Origin: Pseudodonghicola flavimaris
GTDB taxonomy: Bacteria > Pseudomonadota > Alphaproteobacteria > Rhodobacterales > Rhodobacteraceae
Length of the DNA: 64,000 nt
NCBI RefSeq assembly: GCF_030164425.1
Contig: NZ_JASNJD010000011.1
Span: 104,188-168,187, forward strand
Direction: 5' to 3'
Under the pieces are notes generated by a model. The model was given only the letters and a program-made list of their open reading frames with translations, was not told the origin of the DNA and ran no database searches. Below are positions 30,579 to 39,363 of this stretch, in pieces; the first letter of the stretch is position 1; every line of letters begins with the position of its first letter. Made by a program: the position numbers and the translations under genes.

Positions 30579-30600
30579 CGGGCAGGCCGGGGCCTGCCCG
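30579..30600 (-). terminator. Hairpin after the polyamine-type ABC operon
   Basis: CGGGCAGGCC / GGCCTGCCCG, a perfect 10-bp stem, 7 bases after the permease stop (minus strand). No T-tract, so it may mainly protect or end mRNA with Rho. The rest of 30367-30578 has no supported gene. Confidence 0.55.
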
Positions 30601-30606
30601 ACGTCC

Positions 30607-31458
30607 TCAGGGGCGGCGCTGGAACAGGATCACCAGCAGGGCCAGCAGCGACGATCCCAGCATCAGCAGGAGCGACACGGCATTCAGCAAGGGGGTCGAG
30701 CCTTCCTTCAGCCGGTCGAACATGGCGATGGTCAGCGGCGCGTCGGAGCCGACGAGCATCAGCGTGGTGTTGAAGTTCTCGAAGCTCATGAGGAAGGCCA
30801 CGACCACCGCGCCGATCATGGCGGGGGCGAGGAACGGCAGCGTGATCGTGCGCACCGCCGTCAGCCGATCCGCCCCGAGGTTCAGCGCGGCCTCTTCCAG
30901 CGTCCGGTCGAACTTCTGCAGGCGGGCCGAGATCACCAATGTGGCGATCGTCGTGATGAAGCTGAATTGCCCCAGGATCACCAGCAGCAGGCCGGGGCGC
31001 AGGGCCTGGATATCCATTTGCGCCAGGTCCCAGATGCCATTGGCCAGCGTCGACGAGAAGACGAGGATCGAGATGCCCAGCACGATGCCGGGGATCACCA
31101 GCGGCAGCAGCATCAGCACATAGAGCAGCCCCTTGCCGCGGAACTCGTAGCGGTTGAACAGAAAGGCGTTCGTGGTGCCGACACCAACCGACAGCACTGC
31201 CACACAAGCCGCGACGAAGGCGGAGGTGCCCACGGCGCGCAGGATGCCCCGTTCGTGAAAGATGCCGATCTGGGGGCGCTCGTCGCCGAAGAACCAGTTC
31301 CAGGTGAACCCCTCCCACGGCAGCGAGGGGAACTGGCTGTCATTGAAGGCAAAGACCGCCACCACGGTCAGCGGCAGGACCAGGTAGAGGAAGAACAGCG
31401 CCACGTAGCTGCCATAGACCAGGCGGAAGGCGCGGGATTGCGGGATTGTCGGGATCAT
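30607..31458 (-). CDS. ABC transporter permease, PotC-like
   Basis: 283 residues with about six helices. The permease EAA-like loop EEAALNLGADRLTAVRTITLP (about 190-211) contacts the ATPase. Spermidine/putrescine-type family (PotC). It is the last gene of a four-gene minus-strand operon: binding protein, ATPase, PotB-like and PotC-like. Polyamine specificity is not shown; relatives carry opines, iron or amino compounds. Confidence 0.88.
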   Translation of the reverse strand: MIPTIPQSRAFRLVYGSYVALFFLYLVLPLTVVAVFAFNDSQFPSLPWEGFTWNWFFGDERPQIGIFHERGILRAVGTSAFVAACVAVLSVGVGTTNAFLFNRYEFRGKGLLYVLMLLPLVIPGIVLGISILVFSSTLANGIWDLAQMDIQALRPGLLLVILGQFSFITTIATLVISARLQKFDRTLEEAALNLGADRLTAVRTITLPFLAPAMIGAVVVAFLMSFENFNTTLMLVGSDAPLTIAMFDRLKEGSTPLLNAVSLLLMLGSSLLALLVILFQRRP

Positions 31459-31462
31459 TGGT

Positions 31463-32326
31463 TCACCCCATCGTTTCCTTGAGGGTCCGGCCGGTCAGCC
31501 GCAGCACCCCCCAGACGATCACCGAGGACAAAATCAGCAGCATGAAGCCGAAGGCGGCCCCCAGTTCCCAGTTCGAGCGCACGATGAACTGGTTGTAGAT
31601 CATCTCGGTGAACCAGAGGCTGTCCTTGCCGCCCAGCATCGTCGGCGTCAGGTAGTTGCCCAGGGACAGCATGAAGACCACGATGCACCCCGATACGATG
31701 CCGGGCATGGCGTGGGGAATGATGATCTCGCGCAGCACCGACAGGCCGCTGCCGCCGAGGTCGTAGCCCGCTTCGATCACACTGTCGTCGAGGCTTTCGA
31801 GCGTGGTCACCAGCGGCACCACCATGAACAGCATCGACGTGTAGACGAGGCCGACCATCATCGTGGCATCTGTATAAAGCAGCTCGACCGGCCGATCGGC
31901 AAGACCCACCCATTGCAGCAGGTTCGACACCAGGCCGGTTTCGCGCAGCAGGATCATCCAGCCAAAGGTCCGCACCAGTTCGGACACGTAGAAGGGGATC
32001 AGGCACAGCATGAAGAGCACCTGCTGCAACCGCCCCTTTGCCATCTTGGCGATGTAATAGGCCACCGGGAAGGCGATCAGCAGGGTGATCGCGGTCGCCA
32101 GCACCGACATCACCGCCGTGCGCCAGAAGGTGCGCAGGTAGAGCGGCTCGGTCAGGGCCTTTTCGTAATGGGTGAGGCTGGGCTCGTAGACGCCGAAGCT
32201 GATGCGCTCGCGCAGCGAGATCAGCAACATGTCGATATGCGGAATGATGATGAGCAGGCCGAGCCACAGCACCAGCGGCGTGAGCAGCAGAAAGAAGGCG
32301 ATGCGGGACTGGTGGCGTCGCATCAC
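31463..32326 (-). CDS. ABC transporter permease, PotB-like
   Basis: 287 residues, about six helices starting at FFLLLTPLVLWLGLLII. EAA-like loop VIEAGYDLGGSGLSVLREI (about 196-214). Its start overlaps the ATPase stop (ATGA) and its stop is 4 bases from the next permease start. Confidence 0.88.
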   Translation of the reverse strand: MMRRHQSRIAFFLLLTPLVLWLGLLIIIPHIDMLLISLRERISFGVYEPSLTHYEKALTEPLYLRTFWRTAVMSVLATAITLLIAFPVAYYIAKMAKGRLQQVLFMLCLIPFYVSELVRTFGWMILLRETGLVSNLLQWVGLADRPVELLYTDATMMVGLVYTSMLFMVVPLVTTLESLDDSVIEAGYDLGGSGLSVLREIIIPHAMPGIVSGCIVVFMLSLGNYLTPTMLGGKDSLWFTEMIYNQFIVRSNWELGAAFGFMLLILSSVIVWGVLRLTGRTLKETMG

Positions 32327-33408
32327 GCCGCCCCGAAGCAGGTGGCCTGACCGGCGCCCCAGCCGATATGCACCGTGTCGCCGCGTTTCAGCGACGCGAA
32401 TTCCCCCGATTGGGGCAGGTTGACCTCCAGCGTCTCGCCGGCGTCGTCCCGCACCAGCACGCGGGAGGCCGCGCCGTTGAACAGGAGACTGGTGACAGTG
32501 CCTTTCAGCCGGTTGTCGAAACTCGACAGCGCCTCGGCATGATCGGCCAGGCGGATCGATTCCGGGCGGACGAAGATCTCGGCCATATCGCCCTCGGACA
32601 GGGTCGCGCCGGTGGCGCGCATGGCCAGACCGGTATCGGTACGCAGTTGCACCGTGTCGCCCTCGGCCCGTTCGATGCGGCCTTTCCAGCGATTCGACTC
32701 ACCGATGAACCCGGCGACAAAGGGCGTGTCGGGGCGGTAGTACAGATCCTGGCCGGTGCCGACCTGCTCGAACCGTCCGGCGTTCATCACCGCGATCTGG
32801 TCGGACATCACCAGAGCCTCGGACTGGTCATGGGTGATGTAGACGAAGGTGGTGTCAAACGCGGCCTGGAGGGCTTTCAGTTCCACCTTCATGTGCTCGC
32901 GCAGCTTCAGGTCGAGGGCGCCCAGCGGTTCGTCCAGCAACAGCACGTCCGGCTCCAGTACCATGCAGCGGGCAATGGCCACGCGCTGCTTCTGCCCGCC
33001 GGACAATTCGTCCACCTTGCGACCGCCGATCCCGGGCAGGCCGATGCGGTCGAGCGCCTCGTCCACCTTGCGGCCGATCTCGCCCTTGGCCATGCCGCGG
33101 CGGCGCAGCCCGTATCCGATGTTTTCGGCAATGGTCATCATCGGGAACAGCGCCAGGTGCTGGAACACCATGTTCACCGGCCGCTTGTTCGGCGGTGTGT
33201 CCAGCACGCTTCCCCCCTTGATCCGGATGTCGCCAGAGGTCGGGTCGAGAAAACCTGCGATCATGCGCATGATCGTGGTCTTGCCGCAGCCCGAAGGTCC
33301 GAGAATGGAAAAGAAGCTGCCCGGCGGGACCGAAAAGGAGACGTTGTCGACAGCCGTCGTGTCGCCGAACCGCTTCACGAGGTCGAGGCATTCCAGATCA
33401 GGGGTCAT
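32323..33408 (-). CDS. ABC transporter ATP-binding protein, PotA-like
   Basis: 361 residues from ATG 33408. Walker A GPSGCGKTT, Q-loop VFQHLALFPMM, signature LSGGQKQRVAIARC, Walker B VLLLDEPLGALD and H-loop ITHDQSEAL. C-terminal TOBE-type domain (about 280-355). Powers the two permeases downstream. A start at 33441 is possible but adds unconserved residues. Confidence 0.92.
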   Translation of the reverse strand: MTPDLECLDLVKRFGDTTAVDNVSFSVPPGSFFSILGPSGCGKTTIMRMIAGFLDPTSGDIRIKGGSVLDTPPNKRPVNMVFQHLALFPMMTIAENIGYGLRRRGMAKGEIGRKVDEALDRIGLPGIGGRKVDELSGGQKQRVAIARCMVLEPDVLLLDEPLGALDLKLREHMKVELKALQAAFDTTFVYITHDQSEALVMSDQIAVMNAGRFEQVGTGQDLYYRPDTPFVAGFIGESNRWKGRIERAEGDTVQLRTDTGLAMRATGATLSEGDMAEIFVRPESIRLADHAEALSSFDNRLKGTVTSLLFNGAASRVLVRDDAGETLEVNLPQSGEFASLKRGDTVHIGWGAGQATCFGAA

Positions 33409-33425
33409 GTGAATTCCGTAAAAGG

Positions 33426-33453
33426 GGGCGGCACCCCGCAAGGGGTACCGCCC
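33426..33453 (-). other. mRNA hairpin between binding protein and ATPase genes
   Basis: GGGCGG-C-ACCCC, GCAA loop, GGGGT-A-CCGCCC: two stem sections of 6 and 5 bp around one mismatch, with a GNRA tetraloop. Such hairpins after binding-protein genes typically protect the upstream mRNA and lower expression of the downstream genes. Confidence 0.6.
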
Positions 33454-33467
33454 GAATGGTCAGTCGG

Positions 33468-34529
33468 TCAGTTGGCGGCCTGGACGCGGTCCAGCACTTC
33501 GCCCTCGATGGCTTCCAGCCCTGCGGGAACCGGCGGATACCACTTGATGTTGTCGATGGCTTCCTGCGGGAAGCTGGCCTGATACTGGGCCTTCAGGCCT
33601 GCCTCGGCGAATTCGTCCGCCCCGGCGGAGGCGGTGAAGTTGCCCGCCGCGGCCGTGATCTTGGCGGCGATCTCCGGCTGCATCACGAAGTTGATCCACT
33701 GATAGGCGACGTCATCGGCCTGGCCCTTGGCGGGCAGGACGAAGGTATCGATCCAGCCGAGCGCCCCGGACGCGGGCGCGACAAAGGTAATGTCGGGGTT
33801 GTCGTTGTTCAGCTTCCAGCCGCCGGTGTCCCAGGCCATGGATGCGGTGACTTCGCCCGAACGCACCAGGTTCATCAGCTCATCGCCGCCGCTCCAGTAG
33901 GTTTTGACGTTGGGCTTGCACTCGATCAGCTTGGCCTCGACCTTGTCCATGATCGCCTTGTATTTGGCCTCGTCGTCATAGGCCGCGAAGGGATCTTCGC
34001 CCATCGCGAAGGCAAAGCCGATCAGCGTCGGACGCTTCAGCCGGTAGGACACCTTGCCGGCGACGGCCGGGTCGCAGAGGTCGGTGTAATCCTTGACGAC
34101 GTCGCCCGCTTCCGCGGTGTTGATCACCAGGCCGGAGGTGCCCCAGACATGCGGCACGCCGTAGACATCGCCGTTCACGGTGGTGTTCGCCATCGTCGCC
34201 TTCAGCATCGACGGGATGAACAGATCCTGGTTCAGCTTCGAAACGTCCATCGGCTTGTAGATGCCGAATTCCATCTGCGGGCCCATCACGCGGTCCTGCG
34301 ACGGCTGCGCGAGGTCGAAGCCGCCGCCGCCGGTGGCGCGCAGCTTGGCGATCATTTCCTCGTTGTTGGATTTCGTCACTTCGACGGTGTGGCCGGTCTG
34401 TTCCTCGAACATCGCCACCACGTCATCGGGTGCGTAGCCGCCCCAGGTCAGCAGGCGCAGCGTGTCGGCCTGCGCGAAGGAAGCGAGACCCGCCAGGACG
34501 GTGCTGGCCAGTAGTATGGTTCGGGTCAT
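33468..34529 (-). CDS. Spermidine/putrescine-type substrate-binding protein
   Basis: 353 residues, PotD-like periplasmic binding protein. Signal peptide about 1-21 (MTRTILLASTVLAGLASFAQA). Mature protein begins DTLRLLTWGGYAPDDVVAMFE, with later MAWDTGGWKLNNDNPDI and APASGALGWIDTFVLP, typical of the PotD/PotF and related opine-binding groups. First gene of the transport operon. Confidence 0.87.
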   Translation of the reverse strand: MTRTILLASTVLAGLASFAQADTLRLLTWGGYAPDDVVAMFEEQTGHTVEVTKSNNEEMIAKLRATGGGGFDLAQPSQDRVMGPQMEFGIYKPMDVSKLNQDLFIPSMLKATMANTTVNGDVYGVPHVWGTSGLVINTAEAGDVVKDYTDLCDPAVAGKVSYRLKRPTLIGFAFAMGEDPFAAYDDEAKYKAIMDKVEAKLIECKPNVKTYWSGGDELMNLVRSGEVTASMAWDTGGWKLNNDNPDITFVAPASGALGWIDTFVLPAKGQADDVAYQWINFVMQPEIAAKITAAAGNFTASAGADEFAEAGLKAQYQASFPQEAIDNIKWYPPVPAGLEAIEGEVLDRVQAAN

Positions 34530-34580
34530 GGGGTGTCCTCTCGGTTGTGTTTTGCAATTTCTGGCAGAATGCGCGCGCCG

Positions 34581-34592
34581 GACCAAATGGTC
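34581..34592. promoter_or_regulatory. Palindromic operator candidate before ABC operon
   Basis: GACCAAATGGTC, a perfect 12-base palindrome 52 bases before the binding-protein start, within the 309-base upstream gap (34530-34838) that otherwise shows nothing. ACCA/TGGT half-sites are used by several GntR-family regulators, but no regulator is encoded next to it. Confidence 0.35.
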
Positions 34593-34838
34593 AAATTATG
34601 GTTCAACGCGAAACGCGTCTTTATTGCTCAATATTACGAAACCGCCGTGACAGAGGGGAAAATCGCGGGCCGTCCCGCCCCGGCCTGCGTAGAAAGCGCG
34701 CAAGGCACGATGATCACGCGGCGCGATCGCTCTGCGCCGGGCGTCTCGCCGATGATCGCGACGCGGGGATGATCCTCTGTCAGCTGCGGCGCAGGGACCG
34801 GATCGGGCCGGGGCGATATCCCGCCTCCGGCGGCGTGG

Positions 34839-35477
34839 CTATGCCAGGGCGCAGGCCAGATGGGCAGAACACTGCACGCCGTCGAGCAGGGTCGCACCGG
34901 ACTGGCGGGCAAGCGGGGCCTTCAGGCGGGACATGCCGGCGCATCCCAGGACGATCACCTCCGCCCCGTTGTCGCGGGATCGGAGGATGGTCCTGACCAG
35001 CTGCGCCTCCACCGCCGCACCACCGGCTTCCACCTCAAGGACCGGCAGGCCGGAGGCGAGAACCCCGGCGCAGGCCGCCCGGTGACCGTAGGCCGTCACA
35101 TTCGTCTCGATTACGGGGACGGAGACATCGAGGGTCGTGACGATGCCGAACCGGCCCCGATGCAGCGCGGCGACCGCCATGGCGGCCTGACCGATGCCGA
35201 TCACCGGGCAATGCGCCTCGGCCCGCAGCTGTTCCAGGCCGGTGTCGTCGAAACAGGCGATGACGATGGCATCGACGCCGGCGGCCCGCGCCTCGGGCAG
35301 TCGAGACAGCAGGCCGGAAACCGCCCTTGCGCCGTCCTGCGGTCCCTGGATCGCCGGTGGGCCGTCGTGGTTCGTCCATCCCAGAACCTCGACGCCGGGC
35401 ACCGCCTGCCGCGCCGCGGTGACGATGCCGTCGGTCATGCTCCCGGTGGAATTGGGGTTGAGATAGAGCAACCGCAC
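34839..35477 (-). CDS. Aspartate/glutamate (hydantoin) racemase family protein
   Basis: 212 residues from GTG 35477, two bases after the deaminase stop; upstream sequence in frame is not family-like. N-terminal LLYLNPNSTGSMTDGI, catalytic Cys pair in VIACFDDTGLEQLR and VIVLGCAGMSRL, as in hydantoin and Asp/Glu racemases. Such enzymes interconvert D and L hydantoins or amino acids. With the deaminase and amidohydrolases nearby it suggests breakdown of cyclic ureides or amides. Confidence 0.8.
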   Translation of the reverse strand: MRLLYLNPNSTGSMTDGIVTAARQAVPGVEVLGWTNHDGPPAIQGPQDGARAVSGLLSRLPEARAAGVDAIVIACFDDTGLEQLRAEAHCPVIGIGQAAMAVAALHRGRFGIVTTLDVSVPVIETNVTAYGHRAACAGVLASGLPVLEVEAGGAAVEAQLVRTILRSRDNGAEVIVLGCAGMSRLKAPLARQSGATLLDGVQCSAHLACALA

Positions 35478-35479
35478 GA

Positions 35480-35983
35480 TCAGACCCGTGATCGCGCCAG
35501 TGCGGCCCAGTCCGTCAGGATCGCGATGGCCTCCGCGTCCATATGCTGTGCGGCCGGCATCGCCCGGTCGCCGACGACATGGCCGCATTCCTGCGTCAGC
35601 CGGTCGACGTCGATGGGGAAGCGGGCGGCTTCCGGGAGCGTGCCAAGCGCCGATCCGGCCTGATCCATGTCGGCGGCGTAATAGAGCGCCGCAATCCCGG
35701 CGATGTTCATGGCGGCGACGCAAAGCGCGCAGGGCTCGCAGCTGGAATAGAGCACACAGCCGCGCAGATCGACGGTGCCGAGCCTGCGGCAGGCGTCGCG
35801 GATCGCCTCGGTCTCTCCATGCGAGGTCGGATCGTGGGTCAGGAGCGACCGGTTGATCCCTTCCCCTACGATCCTGCCGTCCTTCACGACCACGGCGCCG
35901 AAGGGTTCTGTGCCCGGTGTCTCAAGTGCATGCGCCGAAATCGCGATGGCGCGGCGCATGAAGGTCTCATCATAGTCAGGCAT
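35480..35983 (-). CDS. Zinc deaminase, cytidine/guanine-deaminase-like
   Basis: 167 residues from ATG 35983 (GGAGGAA ahead). The zinc site is HGETEA (H55, general base E57) and PCALC (C85, C88). The tRNA-adenosine/guanine-deaminase-like pattern PFGAVVVKDGRIVGEG is present. Likely acts on a small nucleobase or similar amine; exact substrate not readable. Overlaps the end of the upstream ABC ATPase gene. Confidence 0.85.
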   Translation of the reverse strand: MPDYDETFMRRAIAISAHALETPGTEPFGAVVVKDGRIVGEGINRSLLTHDPTSHGETEAIRDACRRLGTVDLRGCVLYSSCEPCALCVAAMNIAGIAALYYAADMDQAGSALGTLPEAARFPIDVDRLTQECGHVVGDRAMPAAQHMDAEAIAILTDWAALARSRV

Positions 35984-36950
35984 TAGCGGTTCCTCCGGCT
36001 TCGGCGGCAAAACAGGCCACGCGGCGATCATGCACTTCGGCCCGGCGCTGCGGGCGCTCCATCCTGCAGCGGTCGAAGGCCAGGGGACAGCGGGGGTGAA
36101 AACTGCATCCCGATGGCGGCGAGACGGGGGAGGGCACTTCCCCGCCCATCGGACTGCGATCCCGCTTGGGGGCTTCCAGATCGGGGATCGTTTCCAGCAG
36201 CAGCCGGGTATAGGGGTGCAGCGGATTGGCGAAGAGATCGGCGGTCGGCTGGATCTCGACGATCCGGCCCAGGTACATCACGGCGATGACATCGGCCATA
36301 TGCCGCACCACGCTCAGGTCGTGGCTGATGAAGAGATAGGTCAGCCCCATCTCTTTCTGAAGCGCCTTCATCAGGTTCAGCACCTGCGCCTGAACGGACA
36401 CGTCCAGCGCAGAGGTCGGTTCATCGCAGACCAGGAATTCCGGCTCTCCGGCTAGGGCCCGCGCGATGGAGATCCGCTGCCGCTGCCCGCCGGAGAATTC
36501 ATGCGGGAATTTCAGACCGTCGGCAGCGGAGAGCCCGACGGTGCGCAACAGGTCGTCGACCCGGGTCGCCACCTGATCGGCCGGGGTGTCGGGCCGCAGG
36601 GTGCGCAGCGGCTCGGCGATGATCCGCCCCACCCGCCAGCGCGGGTTCAGGCTGGCATAGGGATCCTGAAAGATCATCTGCAGACGATCGCGGTCGCCGT
36701 GAAAGCTGATCTTCCCGTCCGAGGGGGGATGCAGCCCGGTCACCAGCTTGGCGATGGTGCTCTTGCCGCAACCGGATTCCCCGACCAGGGCCAGGGTCTG
36801 GCCGCGCTGGATCACGAAATCCACGCCGTCGACGGCGCGCAGGGTGCGGCGCGGTTTCCGTTCGATCAGGCGGTTCAGCCAGGGGGCGGAGACATCGAAA
36901 CGGCGCTCGAGCCCATCGACCTCCAGGATGGCGTTGGGGCGGATGTTCAT
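35976..36950 (-). CDS. Dipeptide/oligopeptide ABC transporter ATPase (DppF/OppF-like)
   Basis: 324 residues. Walker A GESGCGKST, Q-loop MIFQDPYASLNPRWR, signature FSGGQRQRISIARAL, Walker B FLVCDEPTSALDVS, C-terminal oligopeptide-type Cys cluster (SGCSFHPRCPLAFDRC) that marks the Opp/Dpp group. ATG 36950 overlaps the previous ATPase stop. Confidence 0.92.
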   Translation of the reverse strand: MNIRPNAILEVDGLERRFDVSAPWLNRLIERKPRRTLRAVDGVDFVIQRGQTLALVGESGCGKSTIAKLVTGLHPPSDGKISFHGDRDRLQMIFQDPYASLNPRWRVGRIIAEPLRTLRPDTPADQVATRVDDLLRTVGLSAADGLKFPHEFSGGQRQRISIARALAGEPEFLVCDEPTSALDVSVQAQVLNLMKALQKEMGLTYLFISHDLSVVRHMADVIAVMYLGRIVEIQPTADLFANPLHPYTRLLLETIPDLEAPKRDRSPMGGEVPSPVSPPSGCSFHPRCPLAFDRCRMERPQRRAEVHDRRVACFAAEAGGTANA

Positions 36951-37930
36951 GCGGTTTCTCCTTCCAGGGTGCGCCAGCAGGCGGCGGTGCCGGCGCCTGC
37001 GTCTGCCGCCGCGATCCGGGGCACCTCTCGCCGGCATTTCGGTCCGGCATGGGCACAGCGCGGGTTGAAGGCGCAGCCCGGCGGAATGGCGTCGAGGCGG
37101 GGCATCGATCCCGGGATCATCTGCAGCTCCTCCACGTCATGGCGCAGCGACGGGATCGAGCCCATCAGGCCTTCGGTGTAGGGGTGTTTCGGGCGCCGCA
37201 CGACGTTGTCCACCGTGCCGACCTCGGCCAGCCGGCCGGCATACATCACCGCGACCCGGTCGGCGGTCTCCGCGATGACGCCCATGTCGTGGGTGACCAG
37301 CATCACCGCGGTGCCGCGTTCGCGGCAGAGCCGTTTCAGCAGCGCCGTGATCTGCGCCTGGATGGACACGTCGAGCGCCGTGGTCGGCTCATCCGCCACG
37401 ATAAGTTCAGGCTCGGCGCAAAGGGCCAGCGCGATCACGATGCGCTGACGCATGCCGCCGGAGAACTGATGCGGATAATTGTCGATGCGCTCGTCCACGG
37501 CGGGGATGCCGACCTCATGCATCAGCGTCTTGGCGCGTTCGCGCGCCTGCGACGGATCGAGGTCGGTATGCAGCCTGATGGTTTCGACAAGCTGATCGCC
37601 GACACGGAAGAGCGGGTTGAGCGAGGTCAGCGGGTCCTGAAAAATCGCCCCGATGCGTCGCCCGCGGATATGTTGCATGGCGCGGTCGTCCAGATCGTCG
37701 ATCCGGTCGCCCGACAGGCGGATCGTGCCGGCCGCGATCCGGCCCGGCGGCTCCAGCAGCCCGAGAATCGCCATGCCGGTCATCGACTTGCCGGCGCCGG
37801 ATTCGCCGACCATCCCGAGGATCTCGCCGCGCCGGATCTGCAGCGAGATATCGTCGACGGCGGTCAGGACGCCTTTTCGGGTGGGGAATTCGACCCGCAG
37901 GTTGCGCACGTCCAGAACGATGTCGCTCAT
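36947..37930 (-). CDS. Dipeptide/oligopeptide ABC transporter ATPase (DppD/OppD-like)
   Basis: 327 residues from ATG 37930. Walker [11 protein letters not shown]-loop [14 protein letters not shown], signature [15 protein letters not shown], Walker [13 protein letters not shown] and a Cys-rich end ([16 protein letters not shown]). The sixth Walker A-loop residue Ser is followed by Met in place of Thr/Ser, a common OppD variation. Start codon overlaps the upstream amidohydrolase stop. Confidence 0.92.
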   Translation of the reverse strand: MSDIVLDVRNLRVEFPTRKGVLTAVDDISLQIRRGEILGMVGESGAGKSMTGMAILGLLEPPGRIAAGTIRLSGDRIDDLDDRAMQHIRGRRIGAIFQDPLTSLNPLFRVGDQLVETIRLHTDLDPSQARERAKTLMHEVGIPAVDERIDNYPHQFSGGMRQRIVIALALCAEPELIVADEPTTALDVSIQAQITALLKRLCRERGTAVMLVTHDMGVIAETADRVAVMYAGRLAEVGTVDNVVRRPKHPYTEGLMGSIPSLRHDVEELQMIPGSMPRLDAIPPGCAFNPRCAHAGPKCRREVPRIAAADAGAGTAACWRTLEGETA

Positions 37931-39363
37931 GGTTCTGCCCTCTCGTAGCTGGGGGTGAAGATCTCTGCGACCGGCGGATGTCCAACCGTCCGGTCCGGGT
38001 ATCTGGCGATCAGCCCGTCGAACTGGGCTTGCGCCCGGGTGGCGTCGGCGGTTTCGTCGACACCGGGGATCGTTCCGTCCGTCATCACCCGCCGGCCGTC
38101 GATCCAGACATCCCGCACGTCGCGGCCGGAGGCAGAGGTCATCAGGGTCTGAACCGGGTCGGGCGTCTGCAGGGTGCGGCGCAGGTCGATCACCGCGATA
38201 TCCGCCTTCGCGCCCGGGGCGAGCCGGCCCAGGTCGGGGCGGTTCAGCGCCCGCGCGCCGCCGAGCGTGGCGGCGTCGAACATGTCCTCCGAGCGGATCG
38301 AGGTCATCCCCTCGGCCAGCCGGGCGGTCATCATCCCAAGTTGCATGTTGAGGATCATGTCCGCCGGAAAGGTATCGGTGCCGAGCCCGATATTGATCCC
38401 CATGTCGCGGCACCGGGGAAAGCTGTTCAGAAGGCCGCCGTGCCGGGCGGAGACCAGCGGGCAATGCACCAGCGTCGCCGCCGATGCCGCGATCCGGGCG
38501 AATTCCGCTGGCGTTGCCTGGGTCCCGTGCGGAAGCAGCCAGTTGCGCCGCAGCACGCCGATGCGGTCCAGCCACTCGATCGGTGCGCAGACATGCTGTT
38601 CACGCACCAGCCGCAGTTCGACCGGAGACTGGCTGCAATGCTGCCGGACCGGCGCGCCCATCTCGTCGGCGATCGCGGCGGTGCGCCGCAACAGGGTCTC
38701 CGTGCAGGTCTCGATCCGGTCGGGGGCGAACATCGCGCGGATCAGGCCGCCTGCCGAACCGTCGATCCGGGCGGCAAAGGCCGCGGCGTCGTTCAGCCCG
38801 CCCAGCCCACGGGGTTCGTCATAAATCGCGCGGATGGTGCCGGCCGCATCTGTGACCTGTCCGCCGGTCCGGTAGGCCGGCCCGAGATAGACCCGCAGGC
38901 CAAGCTCTCTGGCGGCGTCGGCGGCGGCGTCGAATTCGGCGACGGTCTCGCCCCACTCACGGTAGAACAGGGAGGCGATCGGCAGGGCGGTGGTGATCCC
39001 GTTGCGGATCAGATGGGCGAAGGCATGGCGTTTCTGAAACGCCAGTTCCTCTTGCGAATACATTTCGTAGGGGCCGCGCGCGACATAGCTCTCGGGCCAG
39101 ACCCGGCCCTTTTTCCAGGCCGGCCCGTTGTCATAGCCGAGGATCGTCGTGTCCAGATCGGACAGCGCGTCGAGGTCGACGAAGCCAGGGGAAATTACCG
39201 CCTGGCCGTAGTCGATCCGCTCGGTCACGGCGCCGTCGAAGGCGTGGCCGACATGCACGACCGAGGTGCCCTCGATCACCACCACGCCGTTCTCGTAAAC
39301 CACATGGCGGTTGTCGCGATGGCCGATCACCCAGCGGGCCGTCAGAAGGGTGCGCGAGGTCAT
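37927..39363 (-). CDS. Amidohydrolase (ATZ/TRZ-like) lacking the HxH metal motif
   Basis: 478 residues from ATG 39363, overlapping the previous stop. TIM-barrel amidohydrolase frame: ISPGFVDLDALSDLDTTIL (about 58-74), RQHCSQSPVELR, NWLLPHGTQATPAE, LVHCPLVSARHG and GLGTDTFPADMIL. The later His and Asp ligands are kept, but where relatives have HxH after PGFVD this protein has D-A-L. The C-terminal PGAKADIAVIDL is the usual deaminase/chlorohydrolase end. Possible outcomes are an altered mononuclear site, or a family in which Asp replaces His; the substrate is unknown. Confidence 0.82.
   Translation of the reverse strand: MTSRTLLTARWVIGHRDNRHVVYENGVVVIEGTSVVHVGHAFDGAVTERIDYGQAVISPGFVDLDALSDLDTTILGYDNGPAWKKGRVWPESYVARGPYEMYSQEELAFQKRHAFAHLIRNGITTALPIASLFYREWGETVAEFDAAADAARELGLRVYLGPAYRTGGQVTDAAGTIRAIYDEPRGLGGLNDAAAFAARIDGSAGGLIRAMFAPDRIETCTETLLRRTAAIADEMGAPVRQHCSQSPVELRLVREQHVCAPIEWLDRIGVLRRNWLLPHGTQATPAEFARIAASAATLVHCPLVSARHGGLLNSFPRCRDMGINIGLGTDTFPADMILNMQLGMMTARLAEGMTSIRSEDMFDAATLGGARALNRPDLGRLAPGAKADIAVIDLRRTLQTPDPVQTLMTSASGRDVRDVWIDGRRVMTDGTIPGVDETADATRAQAQFDGLIARYPDRTVGHPPVAEIFTPSYERAEP

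Noticed and set aside
30205..30579. 124-codon minus frame across the right end of the IS6-type element
   Set aside because: It crosses the element boundary and has no family resemblance; probably chance.
30607..34529. Naming the operon potABCD for polyamines
   Set aside because: Family placement is clear but this group also carries opines, iron and amino compounds, so the substrate was left open.
34430..34996. 188-codon + frame upstream of the ABC operon
   Set aside because: Mostly antisense to the binding-protein and racemase genes, Arg-rich shadow sequence.
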